From Protopterus annectens (taxonomy: Eukaryota > Chordata > Ceratodontiformes > Protopteridae): a DNA stretch of 64,000 bases. Position numbers and translations under genes: made by a program. This document shows positions 37,535-48,041 of this stretch, piece after piece; the stretch's first letter is position 1; each line of letters opens with the position of its first letter. The DNA lies in the NCBI RefSeq assembly GCF_019279795.1, contig NC_056737.1, forward strand, positions 38,844,379 through 38,908,378. Direction: 5' to 3'. The notes beneath the pieces are model-generated. The model was not told the DNA's origin, ran no database searches, and was given only the letters and a program-made list of their open reading frames with translations.

Positions 37535-40270
37535 ATGCTACTCAATGCCAGAAGTCTAAACCTCAAAATGCACGCACTCGAGGCACTCCTCAGCAAGGAG
37601 GGAATCGATTTATGTGCAGTAACAGAAACCTGGTTCAAGGCTCCAGACAGCACCCCAGCACTACCAGGCTATAACTCGTACCATACCTTTCGGCCCCAGA
37701 ACCAGGACCGAAATACAAAAGGCGGTGGTGTATCCATTTTCATCAAGGATTCCCACACCTCCAGGCTTGTAGCACTGCACGAGGCCTCTGAGGCCATCCA
37801 TGTGCAACTAGCAGTGGGCAAAACTGCCTTTCAGTTTGTAGCCTGCTACAGGTCACCCACATTGTCTCAAGACCCCCCCTCACCATTCCTGAGTACACTG
37901 GAAAATATGAAGATCCTACCCAACACCATGATATTGGGTGATTTCAACTACCCAAACATAGACTGGGAAAACTACTCAAGTACAAACTCCTTTGCCCAAC
38001 GCTTTCTAGAGTTTATAAACTCAAACGCCCTGGAACAACTGGTTACCACTCCCACGAGAGGTGACAACATATTGGACTTGATCATCACCAGTATGGGTGA
38101 CCAATGTTCCACACCAGATGTAAACCCGTCACTGGTAAGATCAGATCATAAACTAATCACACTAGACATCCTCATCCCGACCCCACCCCCAGTTAAGGAA
38201 ACAACTGTAAAAAACTTTTCAAAAGCAAACTTCACACTTCTCAAGACCAAGGTGGAAAGTTTCAAAGCCCCACTGCTAAAGGATAATGCTGCCCAAACTG
38301 CAGAATCCTTCACAGATGCATTCTATGTGCACCAACAGGAATGCAAGGATCGAGCCATCCCAAGTAAAACAAAGACTCACTCCTCTAAAATGAGAAAACC
38401 AGTCTGGTGGACCCCGGTCATAAATAAGCTCTACAACAAAAGGAGGAGGAAACTACTACATGATAGAGCAAAATCCCAAAAAGGGAAGGCATCCCTAATC
38501 AGCATCAGCAAGAAACTACAATCCCTCATAAAATCATCTAAGGCCAACTTCGAAAGAAAAATTGCCAAAGACGCTAAAGATAATAACAAAGCCTTCTTTA
38601 GCTATGTCAAGAATCTAAGTGGCAGCTCTCAGTTCTGCTCTGAGCTAGTGCAAAACAACAAAAAATACATTGAACCAACAGACATTGCCAACATCCTGGC
38701 TTACCCCCCCTCACCCCCTAAAGGGCCTGTGTCCATTCCAGAAGATTGTAGAGCCCCAGACATCACGGACACTCAGGTGAAAACAGCCCTTTCCAAAGCC
38801 AAGAACACAGCATCAATGGGACCAGATGGCATCCCAGGCTGCATCCTACATGAGCCCCAAAGTGAACTAACCCCTCACCTAAACTCACTGTTCAAGCTCA
38901 GCCTCACCACAGGCTATGTACCCAAAGAATGGTGTACAGCAACAGTTATCCCACTCCACAAAGGTGGTGCAACAACGGATCCCGAGAACTATCGCCCTAT
39001 AAGCCTGACTAGCTTGGTCTGCAAAGCCATGGAGAGCATCATCATGGAACTCATTAACAAAGACATTGGGAACCTCCAGACACTGGACCTTACCCAATTC
39101 GGCTTTGTTAAAGGCAGATCATGCCTCCTAAACTTGGTTGATTTCTTTGAAACAGTTACCAAGGCCATAGATGAGGGAAGGGTAGTTCACACAGCCCACC
39201 TGGACCTCGCAAAGGCTTTCGACACCATTCCCCACTCTGGCATTATAGAAAAGCTCACCAGCTTGAACATTATCCCCTATGTCATGAGATGGGTTGCAAA
39301 CTGGGTTATGGATAGAACTCACATGGTCAGAGTTGCAGGTGCTATGTCCGACTCTAAACCGGTTACAAGTGGAGTCCCTTAGGGCTCAGTCCTGGGACCC
39401 CTCCTGTTCGGTATATACTTCTCTGAGGTACAGGCCAGCATGGGAGGACTATGGCTGACCAAGTTCGCAGATGATTGCAAACTGGGGGCCATAATCGACT
39501 CCCCGGCTGATAGACATTCTCCGGAAAGGTCTCACGGAGACGAATATCTGGTGTCAGATTCATGGCCTTAAGCTAAATGCCAAAAAAGTGCATAGTCATC
39601 CCCTTTGGGAAAAATAAAGTACCCACAAACTATCACATAGGAGGTAATCCACTAAGTACGGAAGATGTAATTAGGGACTTGGGGACCCAAGTAGATAGCA
39701 ACCTCTTCTTTGATAACCACATTGCCAAAGTGGTTAGAAAACTCTTCTATGTAGCCCACCTAATCACAAAAGGGTTCGCATCTAGATCAAGAGAGATTAT
39801 TGTGCCCCTCTAGTCATCGCTCATCAGGCCCATAATAGAGTACAATGCCCCATTTGTGATGTACCTTACTCGACACCTGCAACAGCTGGAAAGACCACAA
39901 AAGTACCTCACCAAGAGGATCATGGGCTTCAAACAAATGCCCTATGCGGCCCGGCTAAAGAAACCATCTTTACTCTGTTGCTTACCGCCTCCTCAGAGGA
40001 GACCTCTGCCTTACGTACAAAGCCATGTCAAACCCTGAATTAATGGACATGCTCTACCTAAGGAAAACCAAATCTCTTAGAGCCACATGCTCTAGGGATT
40101 TAAACCTCAGCACAACAATAAATAGGACATGCTGGAGGGATAGATTCCTGTCCCAGAGACTTCCCTCTCTCTGGAATAGAATCCCTATGTTAGGCAAAGC
40201 CCCTCACTGACTCTCTTCAAGAGAAATCTTGACGAGTGGATGAGAAATCGTAAATATACGCCTGGGATCA
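37535..40270 (+). pseudogene. CR1 ORF2: AP endonuclease and reverse transcriptase
   Basis: From ATG 37535 the endonuclease shows LLNARSLN, AVTETWF, GGGVSIFI, ILGDFNYPNIDW, and SDHKLI near 38144. RT: SMGPDGIPGC near 38815, NYRPISLTSLVCKAME near 38988, QFGFVKGRSC near 39097, HLDLAKAFDTIPH near 39199. The frame stops at 39380-39382, where a glutamine codon of GVPQGS has become TAG. FADDCKLGA follows near 39465, then a frameshift and further stops (for example 39811). The usual role is target-primed reverse transcription. This copy is inactive. Confidence 0.88.
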
Positions 40271-40494
40271 CATCAGTGGCCCTGCTGGACAGAGGCCCAG
40301 GAAACTAATTTAAAAGGGAGGCGAAAGCCAACACATTCTGGCTCGGCTTATAAATGCCCTTGGGCAGATAGCCTAGTTACCTACCCATGAACCTAATCTT
40401 CTACTTTTCTACTTTTACATCCTGAGACATAGTTGGTACCTTCCCCATCCCTGTCCAAGTTTTTTTTTTATATCTGGAAGGGTTTTGTAGTCCT

Positions 40495-40730
40495 CAGGCA
40501 TCAGACTGATGCTCACTGTCTAGAAAGTCCTGCAGATAACAGCAGTAGATGCCCCTTTTATATCCTGATGTCTGAACAAAGTCCATCGGATGTCATTCAG
40601 CTAGGGATGATGAAAAGACTCCGGAAACTGGGCTGGTCGCTGACTGATGGATGACAGGAAGACCCAAGGATCAGTGCTGCAGTATTGATTTACTCAAACA
40701 TTTGCAGTTATGGTAAGTCACACAACTGTA
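40495..40730 (+). repeat. Right ITR of DIRS copy E
   Basis: 40560-40590 (TTATATCCTGATGTC core) is the inverted counterpart of 25420-25450. The terminal TTATGGTAAGTCACACAACT at about 40709-40728 is repeated in reverse complement in E's ICR at 35560-35600. Confidence 0.7.
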
Positions 40731-41232
40731 CATACTTGTTATTTCTTTCAAAATCTTACACTTTTTGATTTGAAACTCATTTTATTGAGAACCCCATTCA
40801 CTTATGCCATTTCTTCTGAGAAGCTCTCTTTAATGCCTACTTTACAAGTTCTACCATTTAACCAATCTTTTATCCAAATGTTTACATAAGAGTTAATACT
40901 CAAAGATTGCATTGTTCTTATACTGTGCAGAATGCTTTGGTAAAATTCAGATATATAACATCAACTGCTAATCCTGCATCCATTATATGTACAACTCGAG
41001 TAAAAACTTATGTCTGTTAAGCAAGAGCACCCAGGTTTAAATGTGTGCTGATATCCACCCAGTCCAGTCCTAGCTCTAAAGGGTAGCTTGTTGCAGATTA
41101 GCTTTTCAAAATATTTGCCCAAAAAAGTACAGGTTAGAGGTCTCCATCTGTAGTTGCCAGTATATGTTGTGTTTGTACCTTTAGTAATGGGAAAAATATT
41201 GCCTTCTTCCATAATCTGGGTACTTTCTGTGT
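40731..41232 (-). pseudogene. CR1-like LINE RT core, 5' piece of a split copy
   Basis: On the minus strand: IFPITKGTNTTYTGNYR near 41190, FLGKYFEKLICNKLPFR near 41125, FKPGCSCLTDI near 41030, then after a shift VDVIYLNFTKAFCTV near 40960-40920. These are RT blocks 1 to 3 in order. The later blocks expected downstream appear at 25306-25067 and 18955-18614, beyond DIRS copies E and G. Confidence 0.6.
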
Positions 41233-41544
41233 TTATTGTGTATTGTTACAAATAACGTAAACGTGAAGTTAATCTATCAATAGTAAAAGTTAATTTAGTC
41301 CATCTGGACTGGTAGCGGAATCTAATTTAATTTTTTAAAACATGGGATACAGTTCCCTTTGAGATAACCAGACAATTATCTATGTTGTCAACAAAACAAT
41401 TATTTTACAGATTCTCTGCTGGTGGTATTTTACAAAAGAATTCTGGATGGACGTGTCATTTATATTTAATGAGAGTCTTATCAGGACTGCAGGTAAAATT
41501 AAAGGTGTACTATCAAGATAATAAACGTGTCAGTACCAGATTTT
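41233..41544. other. Intron sequence, nothing recognised
   Basis: AT-rich sequence with no clear frame. It may be the upstream part of the minus-strand LINE, but no conserved block is visible. Confidence 0.4.
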
Positions 41545-41730
41545 GCCTGTAAAATTGAGCAGTGAGTGCTTGCTCCAAGGAAACAGAATATTTTGCTTGA
41601 AGCATCCCTTGCAGAAATGATTGGCTGGCCAGTGCTAAATTCATTGAATGCCCTCCCTTGAAAATGTTTAACAGGTATGCATGGGGAAGTAAGACCTTAA
41701 AGTAAAATCCCCTGTTCCAGTGCCTTGTTC
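41545..41730. repeat. Unclassified dispersed repeat, copy 2
   Basis: Partner of 4221-4420 (GCAGTGAGTGCTTGCT, an ATGCATGG box, GACCTTAAA, AATCCCCTG in the same order). Similarity is imperfect and judged by eye. Confidence 0.45.
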
Positions 41731-41799
41731 GGGCATTGGCAGTTTAGACTGAAGGCATAATGGTAAAGAAAATTATAGGAGGTATATTGATGTCCTTTT

Positions 41800-42044
41800 C
41801 AAGATGGACACACACAGTAAGCATACTACTGCATTGTGGTTCTCATTGGGACACTGCAATACTCCCACCTAATGTTCTAAAAAGTTCAACTTGTGCTGCA
41901 TGGTTTACATGAGAATTTGCATTTCTCAGATTGAAGCTGTGATATTGTGCTTTGCATTTTTCATGATTAAAAAGAAGCATGACAGCATTTAATACAAAAT
42001 TTGCAGAAACCAATGTTGAATATTTCACTGCTAAAACATAGAGG
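41800..42044. repeat. Diverged repeat module left of copy A2
   Basis: Contains GTGATATTGTGCTTTGCAT followed by a run of about 60 bp ending in ACAGCATTTAA. The same module recurs several times at 53888-55090, on the other side of copy A2. This suggests A2 landed in a pre-existing repeat array. Confidence 0.45.
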
Positions 42045-42215
42045 ATGTTAAGTTGTCAAACTCGCCTTCATTCTTGCTGGATGGGTTCGGAGCCGATCCT
42101 CGGCTCCGACTCTGCACTTGCTAAGCTCGAGAGCTAATTTTACCAGCTCGAGGCAACCCTATATCCCATGATGCAAGGCGTGACTACCCAGATCTTGTTT
42201 GCCGCTTTGCGAAGA
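42045..42215 (+). repeat. Left ITR of A2
   Basis: Inverted match to 53695-53870: GGTTCGGAGCCGATCCTCGG, GCTCGAGAGCTAATTTTACC, ATATCCCATGATGCAAGGCG and CCAGATCTTGTTTG all have reverse-complement partners in the right ITR. Confidence 0.9.
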
Positions 42216-42509
42216 GGTCTCCTTTTACCAGCTCAGGTAAAGTTTTAGTATTTTTATACTAAAGTCAGTCAGAAAATTTTCCATTTTCCTTATTTCTTTT
42301 CCTTAATAGTTAGTGTTTATAAATACCTATCTATCTTGCCCTATATACCCTTTCCCTTTGTATAGGGATAGTTTTTTTCCTCCCTTCAGGCCTTAAGCCT
42401 TCCTTCCATTATTTTTTCTGTCAGGAAGTGTGGGTGTGTTAATCAGTTTTCCCCCTTTTTTAACTAACTAACTGTGTGACTGGTGTGTGTTTTTTGTGTT
42501 GGGCATACC

Positions 42510-44830
42510 ATGTCCAAAGAAGTAAAGGTCTCAGGTTCAAGAAGTGTGACTCGTGCTGTCAGAAAATGTCTCTGACAGACGGTCACACTTCTTGTGTGTA
42601 CTGCCTGGGGCCTCTACACCTGCAGGACTCCTGTGCTATTTGTCACTCCTTCAGCCAGAGAGTCCTGCAGGAACGTAGGAACAAATTAATCCTACGTGGC
42701 TTGTTGAAGCCAGAGGGCTCCCCGATCAAGACTGGGTCAGGAAAGCCCTCTAAGCCACCTAAAGCCCAGGCTGTGGTTCCTAAGCCTTCGGCGGTGGCTC
42801 CGACTCCTTCGGAGTTGAGATCGGCTCCGGCTGGAGCCGATCTTTCTATCTCTGAGGCGGTGGTATCGGTGCCGGCTGGCTCCGATACACTTGCACCGAT
42901 GTCGATGTCGGCACGTATCTTTGCCCAGGACTGGTGCCGATAAGCTGTCGGCTCCAACTGGAACCGAAGGGTCTTCGGCTCCGATGGCTCCTTCCAAGAA
43001 GAGGTCTCAGTCCCCTTCCCTGGAGTCGATTCACTCAGCTCCGGGATCTCCTCTGCTTTCGGAGTGGAGCCATCGGAGCCGATCTTCAAGGTCTTCCAGG
43101 CTGTCAGACCATGACTTGGAGAGGGTGGTAAGTAGACTGCTGAAATCACAGGCACTGGCCCAGATGCTCCATAGCCCGTCTCAGCAGACGACTGCTATCC
43201 CTCATCCCCCTGAAATTCCTCCTCCGACTCTCCTTCAGAGTTCGGAGCCGGAGCTCGGGCGTTGACCGTGGGTGCGCGGAGCCGATACCTCCCTGTCGGC
43301 TCCGTGTCTTGACTCCGATCTCCTCCATGAGACCTTCCTTGGAGGGATCCGGTCGTCGGGTCTCCCTTGTCGGCTCCGAGGGGCGAGTGGCATCGGACCC
43401 TTGTCCGACCCCGCTCTCCCTCTTGGAGCTTCGGCATTGGTGAGCTCGGCACCGACATCAGCCTCGGAGCCTTCTCTTTCGGCGGGACCGGGGATTCCTG
43501 TTTCTTCGGAGTGGGAGTTTTCTGGCCTCCCTGGAAGGGGAGCCTTTGAGGTGATGAGGAGTGTTCTAGCCCCGGAGCTGAGTCAACGGTCAATTCCATT
43601 AGCTCCTCCCTCTTCGGTGCCTGTCGATGTCTCTTCCCATTCTCTTGCTCCCGGACCCAGAGATCCATCGCCCCAGGTTTCCCCATTGGGAAGAACTTCC
43701 TCTTCCGAGGTTTCTCCTGATCCTTTGGGAGAACCCTCGTGTAAGAGGACGTGCAAGAAGAAGCACACAGACTCCCCCGAGTCTACGACATCAGATACCA
43801 ACTTAGATGAGTCGGAGGGTTCCCCACGGTCCCCCTCTGAGGATGTCTCCTTTTCAGACATCCTGGAACTCCTTAAGCAGAGGGGGAACTGGCCTTCCAT
43901 TAACCCCTCCGAGAATGAGTCGGTATACCTGGAGGCTTTTGGATCTCGACCCTCCACCTCCTGGGTGTCTCCGCCTTTCGACCCGCTCATGGAAGTGGTG
44001 GCTTGAAAGGCGTGGGCGGCCCCGGATTCTGTGGAACCAGTCCCCAGGAGGCCTTCTAAATTCATCACGGCCCCCTCAGACAAACAGTTTCTCACCAAGG
44101 ATGTCCCTCTTGATGCCATGGTGGTGGCGGCTGCCACCAAGAAGGAACTTGCTGATCCTTCTGTACCTGTCCATCCTCCTAACAAGGACTCTAGGACCAT
44201 GGATAGGTAGTGGCGGATGTTTTCTTCAGCGACCTTCGCTATGCGCTCGCTGAACTATCTCTGTCACTTTACCCGGCTTCAGAGAGATATTCTCAAGGAA
44301 CTAGGTGAGGTAGTTCAGGATCCGTCAGCTGCTGGGGCCCAAGAAAAGATTGCCTCACAGCTCGGAATCCTAAATTCTATAACTAGCTCCTCCATGCGGC
44401 TCATTTCTTATGCAGCCGATGGGGCGAGTAGAGCCGCAGGCACAGGAGTGGCACTTAGGCGTCAGTCCTGGATGCGGCTTTGTAATTTCGCAGACCCCTT
44501 TAAGGCATCCTTCACTAATACTCCCTTCGATGGTTCGGCTTTGTTCGGACCTCAGGTGAAGGACACATTGACCAGGTGTGAGCAAGACGGCAAGACTCTT
44601 TCTGCCGTAGGAGTCCATTTCTCCACCCCTTCAAGACCCTATCCCAAAGGTCAGAAGGGAGGGAAAATGTGGTTCCATAAATCTCAGGGAGTCACGCCGG
44701 ACGCACACGGTCAGTTTACCCCCAGAGGCAGAGGGGGTAATAACAATAGACGCCACCCCAGGGGCAGCGGGGGGTCCGCAGAATCAGGGTAGCAGAGAGC
44801 CTCTCTCTGATAAACCCTTCCAGCACCCCT
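42510..44830 (+). pseudogene. DIRS ORF1 (gag-like), frameshifted (A2)
   Basis: ATG 42510 starts MSKEVKVSG, but one base is missing right after it compared with A1. The Cys/His module (FKKCDSCCQK, DGHTSCVYC, HLQDSCAICH) is therefore in another frame. A long Ser/Pro region follows across three frames (42540-42943, 42891-43265, 43272-44006) with a stop at 44007. The C-terminal domain (FAMRSLNYLCHFTRLQRD, ALRRQSWMRLCNFADPFKA) runs 44217-44792 and ends in an RGRGG-type tail. The protein is not made from this copy. Confidence 0.8.
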
Positions 44831-44835
44831 GAGGT

Positions 44836-46720
44836 GTTGCCCGACTGTCCACCCTTGGAGGCAGTCAGGGGAAGATTGTCGCTGTACCCAACAGCCTGGC
44901 GTTCCCTTTCTCAAGACAAATGGGTACAGTCGATCATATCCGAGGGTTATAATATCCCTTTCATGAGATATCCTGTTCCTCATCAATCCCTCTCAGACGT
45001 TTCACCCGGTCTAAGGGAGTTGGCAAAGCTGGAGGTATCAAAGCTCCTAGCAAAAAGAGCCATCCAACTAGTGCCAGCAGACAAGTAGGATCCGGAATCT
45101 ACTCAAGATTCTTTTTGGTTCCCAAAAAGACGGGAGATTGGAGACCAATTTTAGACCTCAGCAAACTAAACAAGTTTGTCAAAAAGGCAAGGTTCCGGAT
45201 GGTCATGCTTCAGTCCATTCTAATCTTTTTGGGCAAGGACAACTGCATGTGCTCAATAGACCTTCAGGATGCGTACTATCACATAAAAATTCACAGGCGT
45301 TCCAGAAAGTTTCTCCGCTTTCGGCTGGGGACCAGTCATTTTCAATTCAGAGCCCTGCCCTTTGGACTCACTACAGCCCCTAGAGTGTTTACTAAATGTA
45401 TGGCAGTGGTCACGGCTCACCTGAGACGTCAAGGATTCCAGGTGTTTCCGTATCTAGACGACTGGCTCCTCTCTGCCACCACCAGGCATCAACTTCTCAA
45501 GGCCAGGGACTACACTCTTCACACCTGCAACCAGTTGGGGATTTCTATAAACTTCGAAAAATCTTCATTGTCTCCTTGCCAATCTATTACCTTTATAGGC
45601 GCAGAATTAGACACTATCGGGATGTCAGCAAGACTCACAAACCAAAGAATTCTGGACATCCAAAAGTATGTTCGGATCATACTACTCAGCAAAAAGATCA
45701 GGGCCAGATTTGTCCTGAAGGTGTTAGGTCTCATGGCTGCGGCCATCGTACTGCTTCCTTTAGCTCGCTTCCACATGCGTCTTCTGCAGTGCATGTTGTT
45801 CACCCAGTGGTCCTTTCAGCAGCTTCCCATGCGCCATGAGATCTTCATGACGCAATCGTGCAAGAGTTACCTAACCTGGTGGATGTCTTCTCCGCAACTC
45901 CATCAGGGCCGACTATTTGTTCCCCCAGTCCCGGTTGCCACAGTCACTTCGGATGCCTCTCTGATCGGGTGGGGGGGGGGCATTATCAGGGCAGGATGGT
46001 CCATGGGACTTGGCAACCCATAGAATACCATCTGCACATAAATGTCTTAGAGATGAGAGCAGTGCTTTTAACGTTGCAAGCCCTCAGTGACTTTCTTCCT
46101 TTAGGGACTATTGCAGTTCAGACGGACAACATGTCCGTAGTCTGGTATATCAACAAACAGGGCGGGACCAGGTCCTATCCACTGTGTCAAGAAGCTCTCA
46201 GACTTTGGCAATGGGCAATCTCCTCTCATCGGTTTCTGATAGCAACGCATATTCCCGGGAAATCCAACCTCTTAGCGGACAGACTGATTGTTTGGTCTCT
46301 CAAACAATCAGTAGTGGACGAGATTTTTCAGAAGTGGGGCTTCCCTTGCTGCAACCTTTTAGCTACACCCCAAAACAGCAAATGCCCAGACTTCTTCTCC
46401 CTCTTTCCACTACCAGGCCATTCCCCCCAGAGACACTCTAACCCAGGATTGGCCCCGGGGACTTCTTTATGCCTTTCCTCCATTCCCGCTGATACCTCAA
46501 TTGATTCAGAAAGCTACCGTCTTGAGAGCCAAGTTGATTCTCATTGCCCCTTACTGGCCTCGACAAATTTGGTTTCCGTCCCTACATCGTCATCTCTTGG
46601 TTCAGCCTTGGCATCTGGATCCAATTCCAGATCTTCTGACCCACCATTCAGGTCATCTGCACCAGGCCATTCATTCTCTCATCCTCACTGCTTGGTTGCT
46701 CCACTTCCTTCCTTAGCCAG
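44836..46720 (+). pseudogene. DIRS RT-RNase H with intact YLDD but shifted (A2)
   Basis: The N-terminal part (LEAVRGRLSLYPTAWRSL) ends at a stop near 45088. RT continues in a second frame, 45115-46023: FRALPFGLTTAPRVFTKCMA and catalytic YLDDW near 45450. RNase H starts as TSDASLIGWGG near 45945. A run of ten G at about 45970 shifts the frame, and RNase H resumes as LHINVLEMRAVLLTLQAL, VQTDNMSVVWYINKQGG and HIPGKSNLLADRL. The C-terminal extension reaches about 46720. At least two shifts disable it. Confidence 0.85.
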
Positions 46721-46727
46721 GCTCCCA

Positions 46728-47721
46728 ATGATTTCTAATCCCGTGCGAGATATCATAGTAGCTTCTCTAAAGTCCTCTACCAGAAGGATTTATGCTAGCA
46801 AGTGGCAGCGTTTTTCCTACTGGGCAAAGTCCAGGGACATAGATCCCTTTACTGCTCCAGTGCAGTCAGTCTTGGACTTCCTAGCTGAGATTTTTCAGTC
46901 GGGTTCTTCTTCCTCTACAGTTAAGGTCCAGCTGGCAGCGATCTCAAATTTTCATGTTGGCTTAGCGGATCAAAACATAATGTCTCACAAGGTTTGCAAA
47001 GCCTTTCTTAGAGGGATCTTTCTGCTGAAACCTCCAATCAAAGATCCCCCTCCGCAATGGGACCTGAATTTAATGCTGGCATCCTTGATTCTGCCCCCCT
47101 TTGAACCGGCTGCTACATGCTCATTAAAATTTCTTTCCTGGGGGACAATTTTTCTGGTTGCTGTTACTTCAGCCAGGAGGGTGTCTGAACTTCATGCTCT
47201 CTGTGTCCGTCCCCCATACTTGGTTTTCCACAAAGATAGAGTATCTTTAAGAACTAATCCATCTTTTTTGCCCAAAGTTGCTTCCCAGACGAATATTAAC
47301 CAATCTGTTGAATTGCCAGTTTTTTTCCCTAATTATTCTGACAGAGCGGAACAGAAACTTCACTGTTTGGATGTCCATCGCCAACTCAGATATTACTTGG
47401 ACAGAACTAAACAATTCAGAAAATCTGATCAACTGTTTCTTTCTTATGCAGAAAACAGGAAGGGACTGCCGGTCTCCAAGGTGACCTTATCCAGATGGCT
47501 GTCTTCTACCATTTCTCATGTTTATCTCCTTAGGGGCAAGCAACTGCCCTCGAAACCAAACGCACGTTCTACCAGACGCCTATCCACTTATACAGCTTTT
47601 CAGGATAGGCTACCTATTGACACCATTTGTGCGGCAGCCACTTGGGCACCTCCTCACACCTTTGTCTCTCATTACAAATTGGACTTGGCCTCCAGAGACA
47701 GGGCTAGGTTTGGTTCCACAG
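46728..47721 (+). pseudogene. DIRS tyrosine recombinase, interrupted by D2 (A2)
   Basis: The ATG at 46728 begins MISNPVRDIIVASLKSSTRR. The arginine box TSARRVSEL is near 47170 and FHKDRVSLRTNPSF is near 47228. The HxxR box reads ARSTR near 47562, so the catalytic histidine is replaced by arginine. VSHYKLDLASRDRARFGST carries the tyrosine near 47675. Copy D2 is inserted right after this, and the remaining C-terminal codons continue at 53338 in the same frame. It was probably inactive before the insertion because of the histidine change. Confidence 0.85.
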
Positions 47722-47905
47722 ATGTCCTTCAAGGATGCATCTGCAGTCTTCACAAATGGGTTGTCCTGTCGTCAGGCAGCCCTTCGGTCGGCCGGATTCA
47801 AAAGTCTGGGTCTGGCTTCGGCTTGTGTCGCACTTCACCCGACGTCATTGCGGCAGTTATTCGGGTATAAAGGCATCAGCCGACGCCATTTTCCCCAGTC
47901 TTTCT
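47722..47905 (+). repeat. Left ITR of D2
   Basis: Near-exact inverted copy of 53130-53300 (GACGTCATTGCGGCAGTTAT, CGGCTTGTGTCGCACTTCAC and others). A TATA-like TATAAAGG lies at 47866, followed by CAGTCTTTCTTGCCG at the inner edge. Confidence 0.9.
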
Positions 47906-48041
47906 TGCCGTGTGGCGCCCGAAGCAGAAGCTGTTCGCAAGTGCCGGTCGGTCAGATCCAGAGATTACTACTACCGAATATTACTTCGAAGACTTCTAAA
48001 AAGCTAAGTACCCCGTTGGGGACTCTTTCTTGCCTCAGCCG

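Larger units (their letters stand above)
35640..40394 (+). mobile_element. CR1-type LINE, long copy with 5' region, ORF1 and ORF2
   Basis: It has a 5' region (about 35640-36536), an esterase-bearing ORF1, an endonuclease-RT ORF2 and a 3' end GCCTAGTTACCTACCCATGAACC-type tail near 40394. It is inserted between the ICR and right ITR of DIRS copy E. The 5' limit is uncertain. Stops and shifts make it inactive, though it is far less decayed than the other CR1 copies. Confidence 0.8.
25307..40730 (+). mobile_element. DIRS-like copy E, split by three nested insertions
   Basis: Outer ends: left near TTCTTCATAGTCAACATTG (25307), right near CACACAACTGTA (40730). E's own sequence is 25307-27214, 32585-33581, 34916-35640 and 40395-40730. 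The gaps hold DIRS copy D, a dead CR1 and a longer CR1. E's ICR at 35515-35625 matches both outer ends in reverse complement, which ties the distant pieces together. The YR gene is missing. E is strongly mutated and older than its passengers. Confidence 0.75.

Noticed and set aside
42643-43155. Minus-strand frames of 60-170 codons over the A2 ORF1 region
   Set aside because: Shadow frames of a GC-rich, Ser/Pro-coding stretch. The plus strand shows the ORF1 homology.
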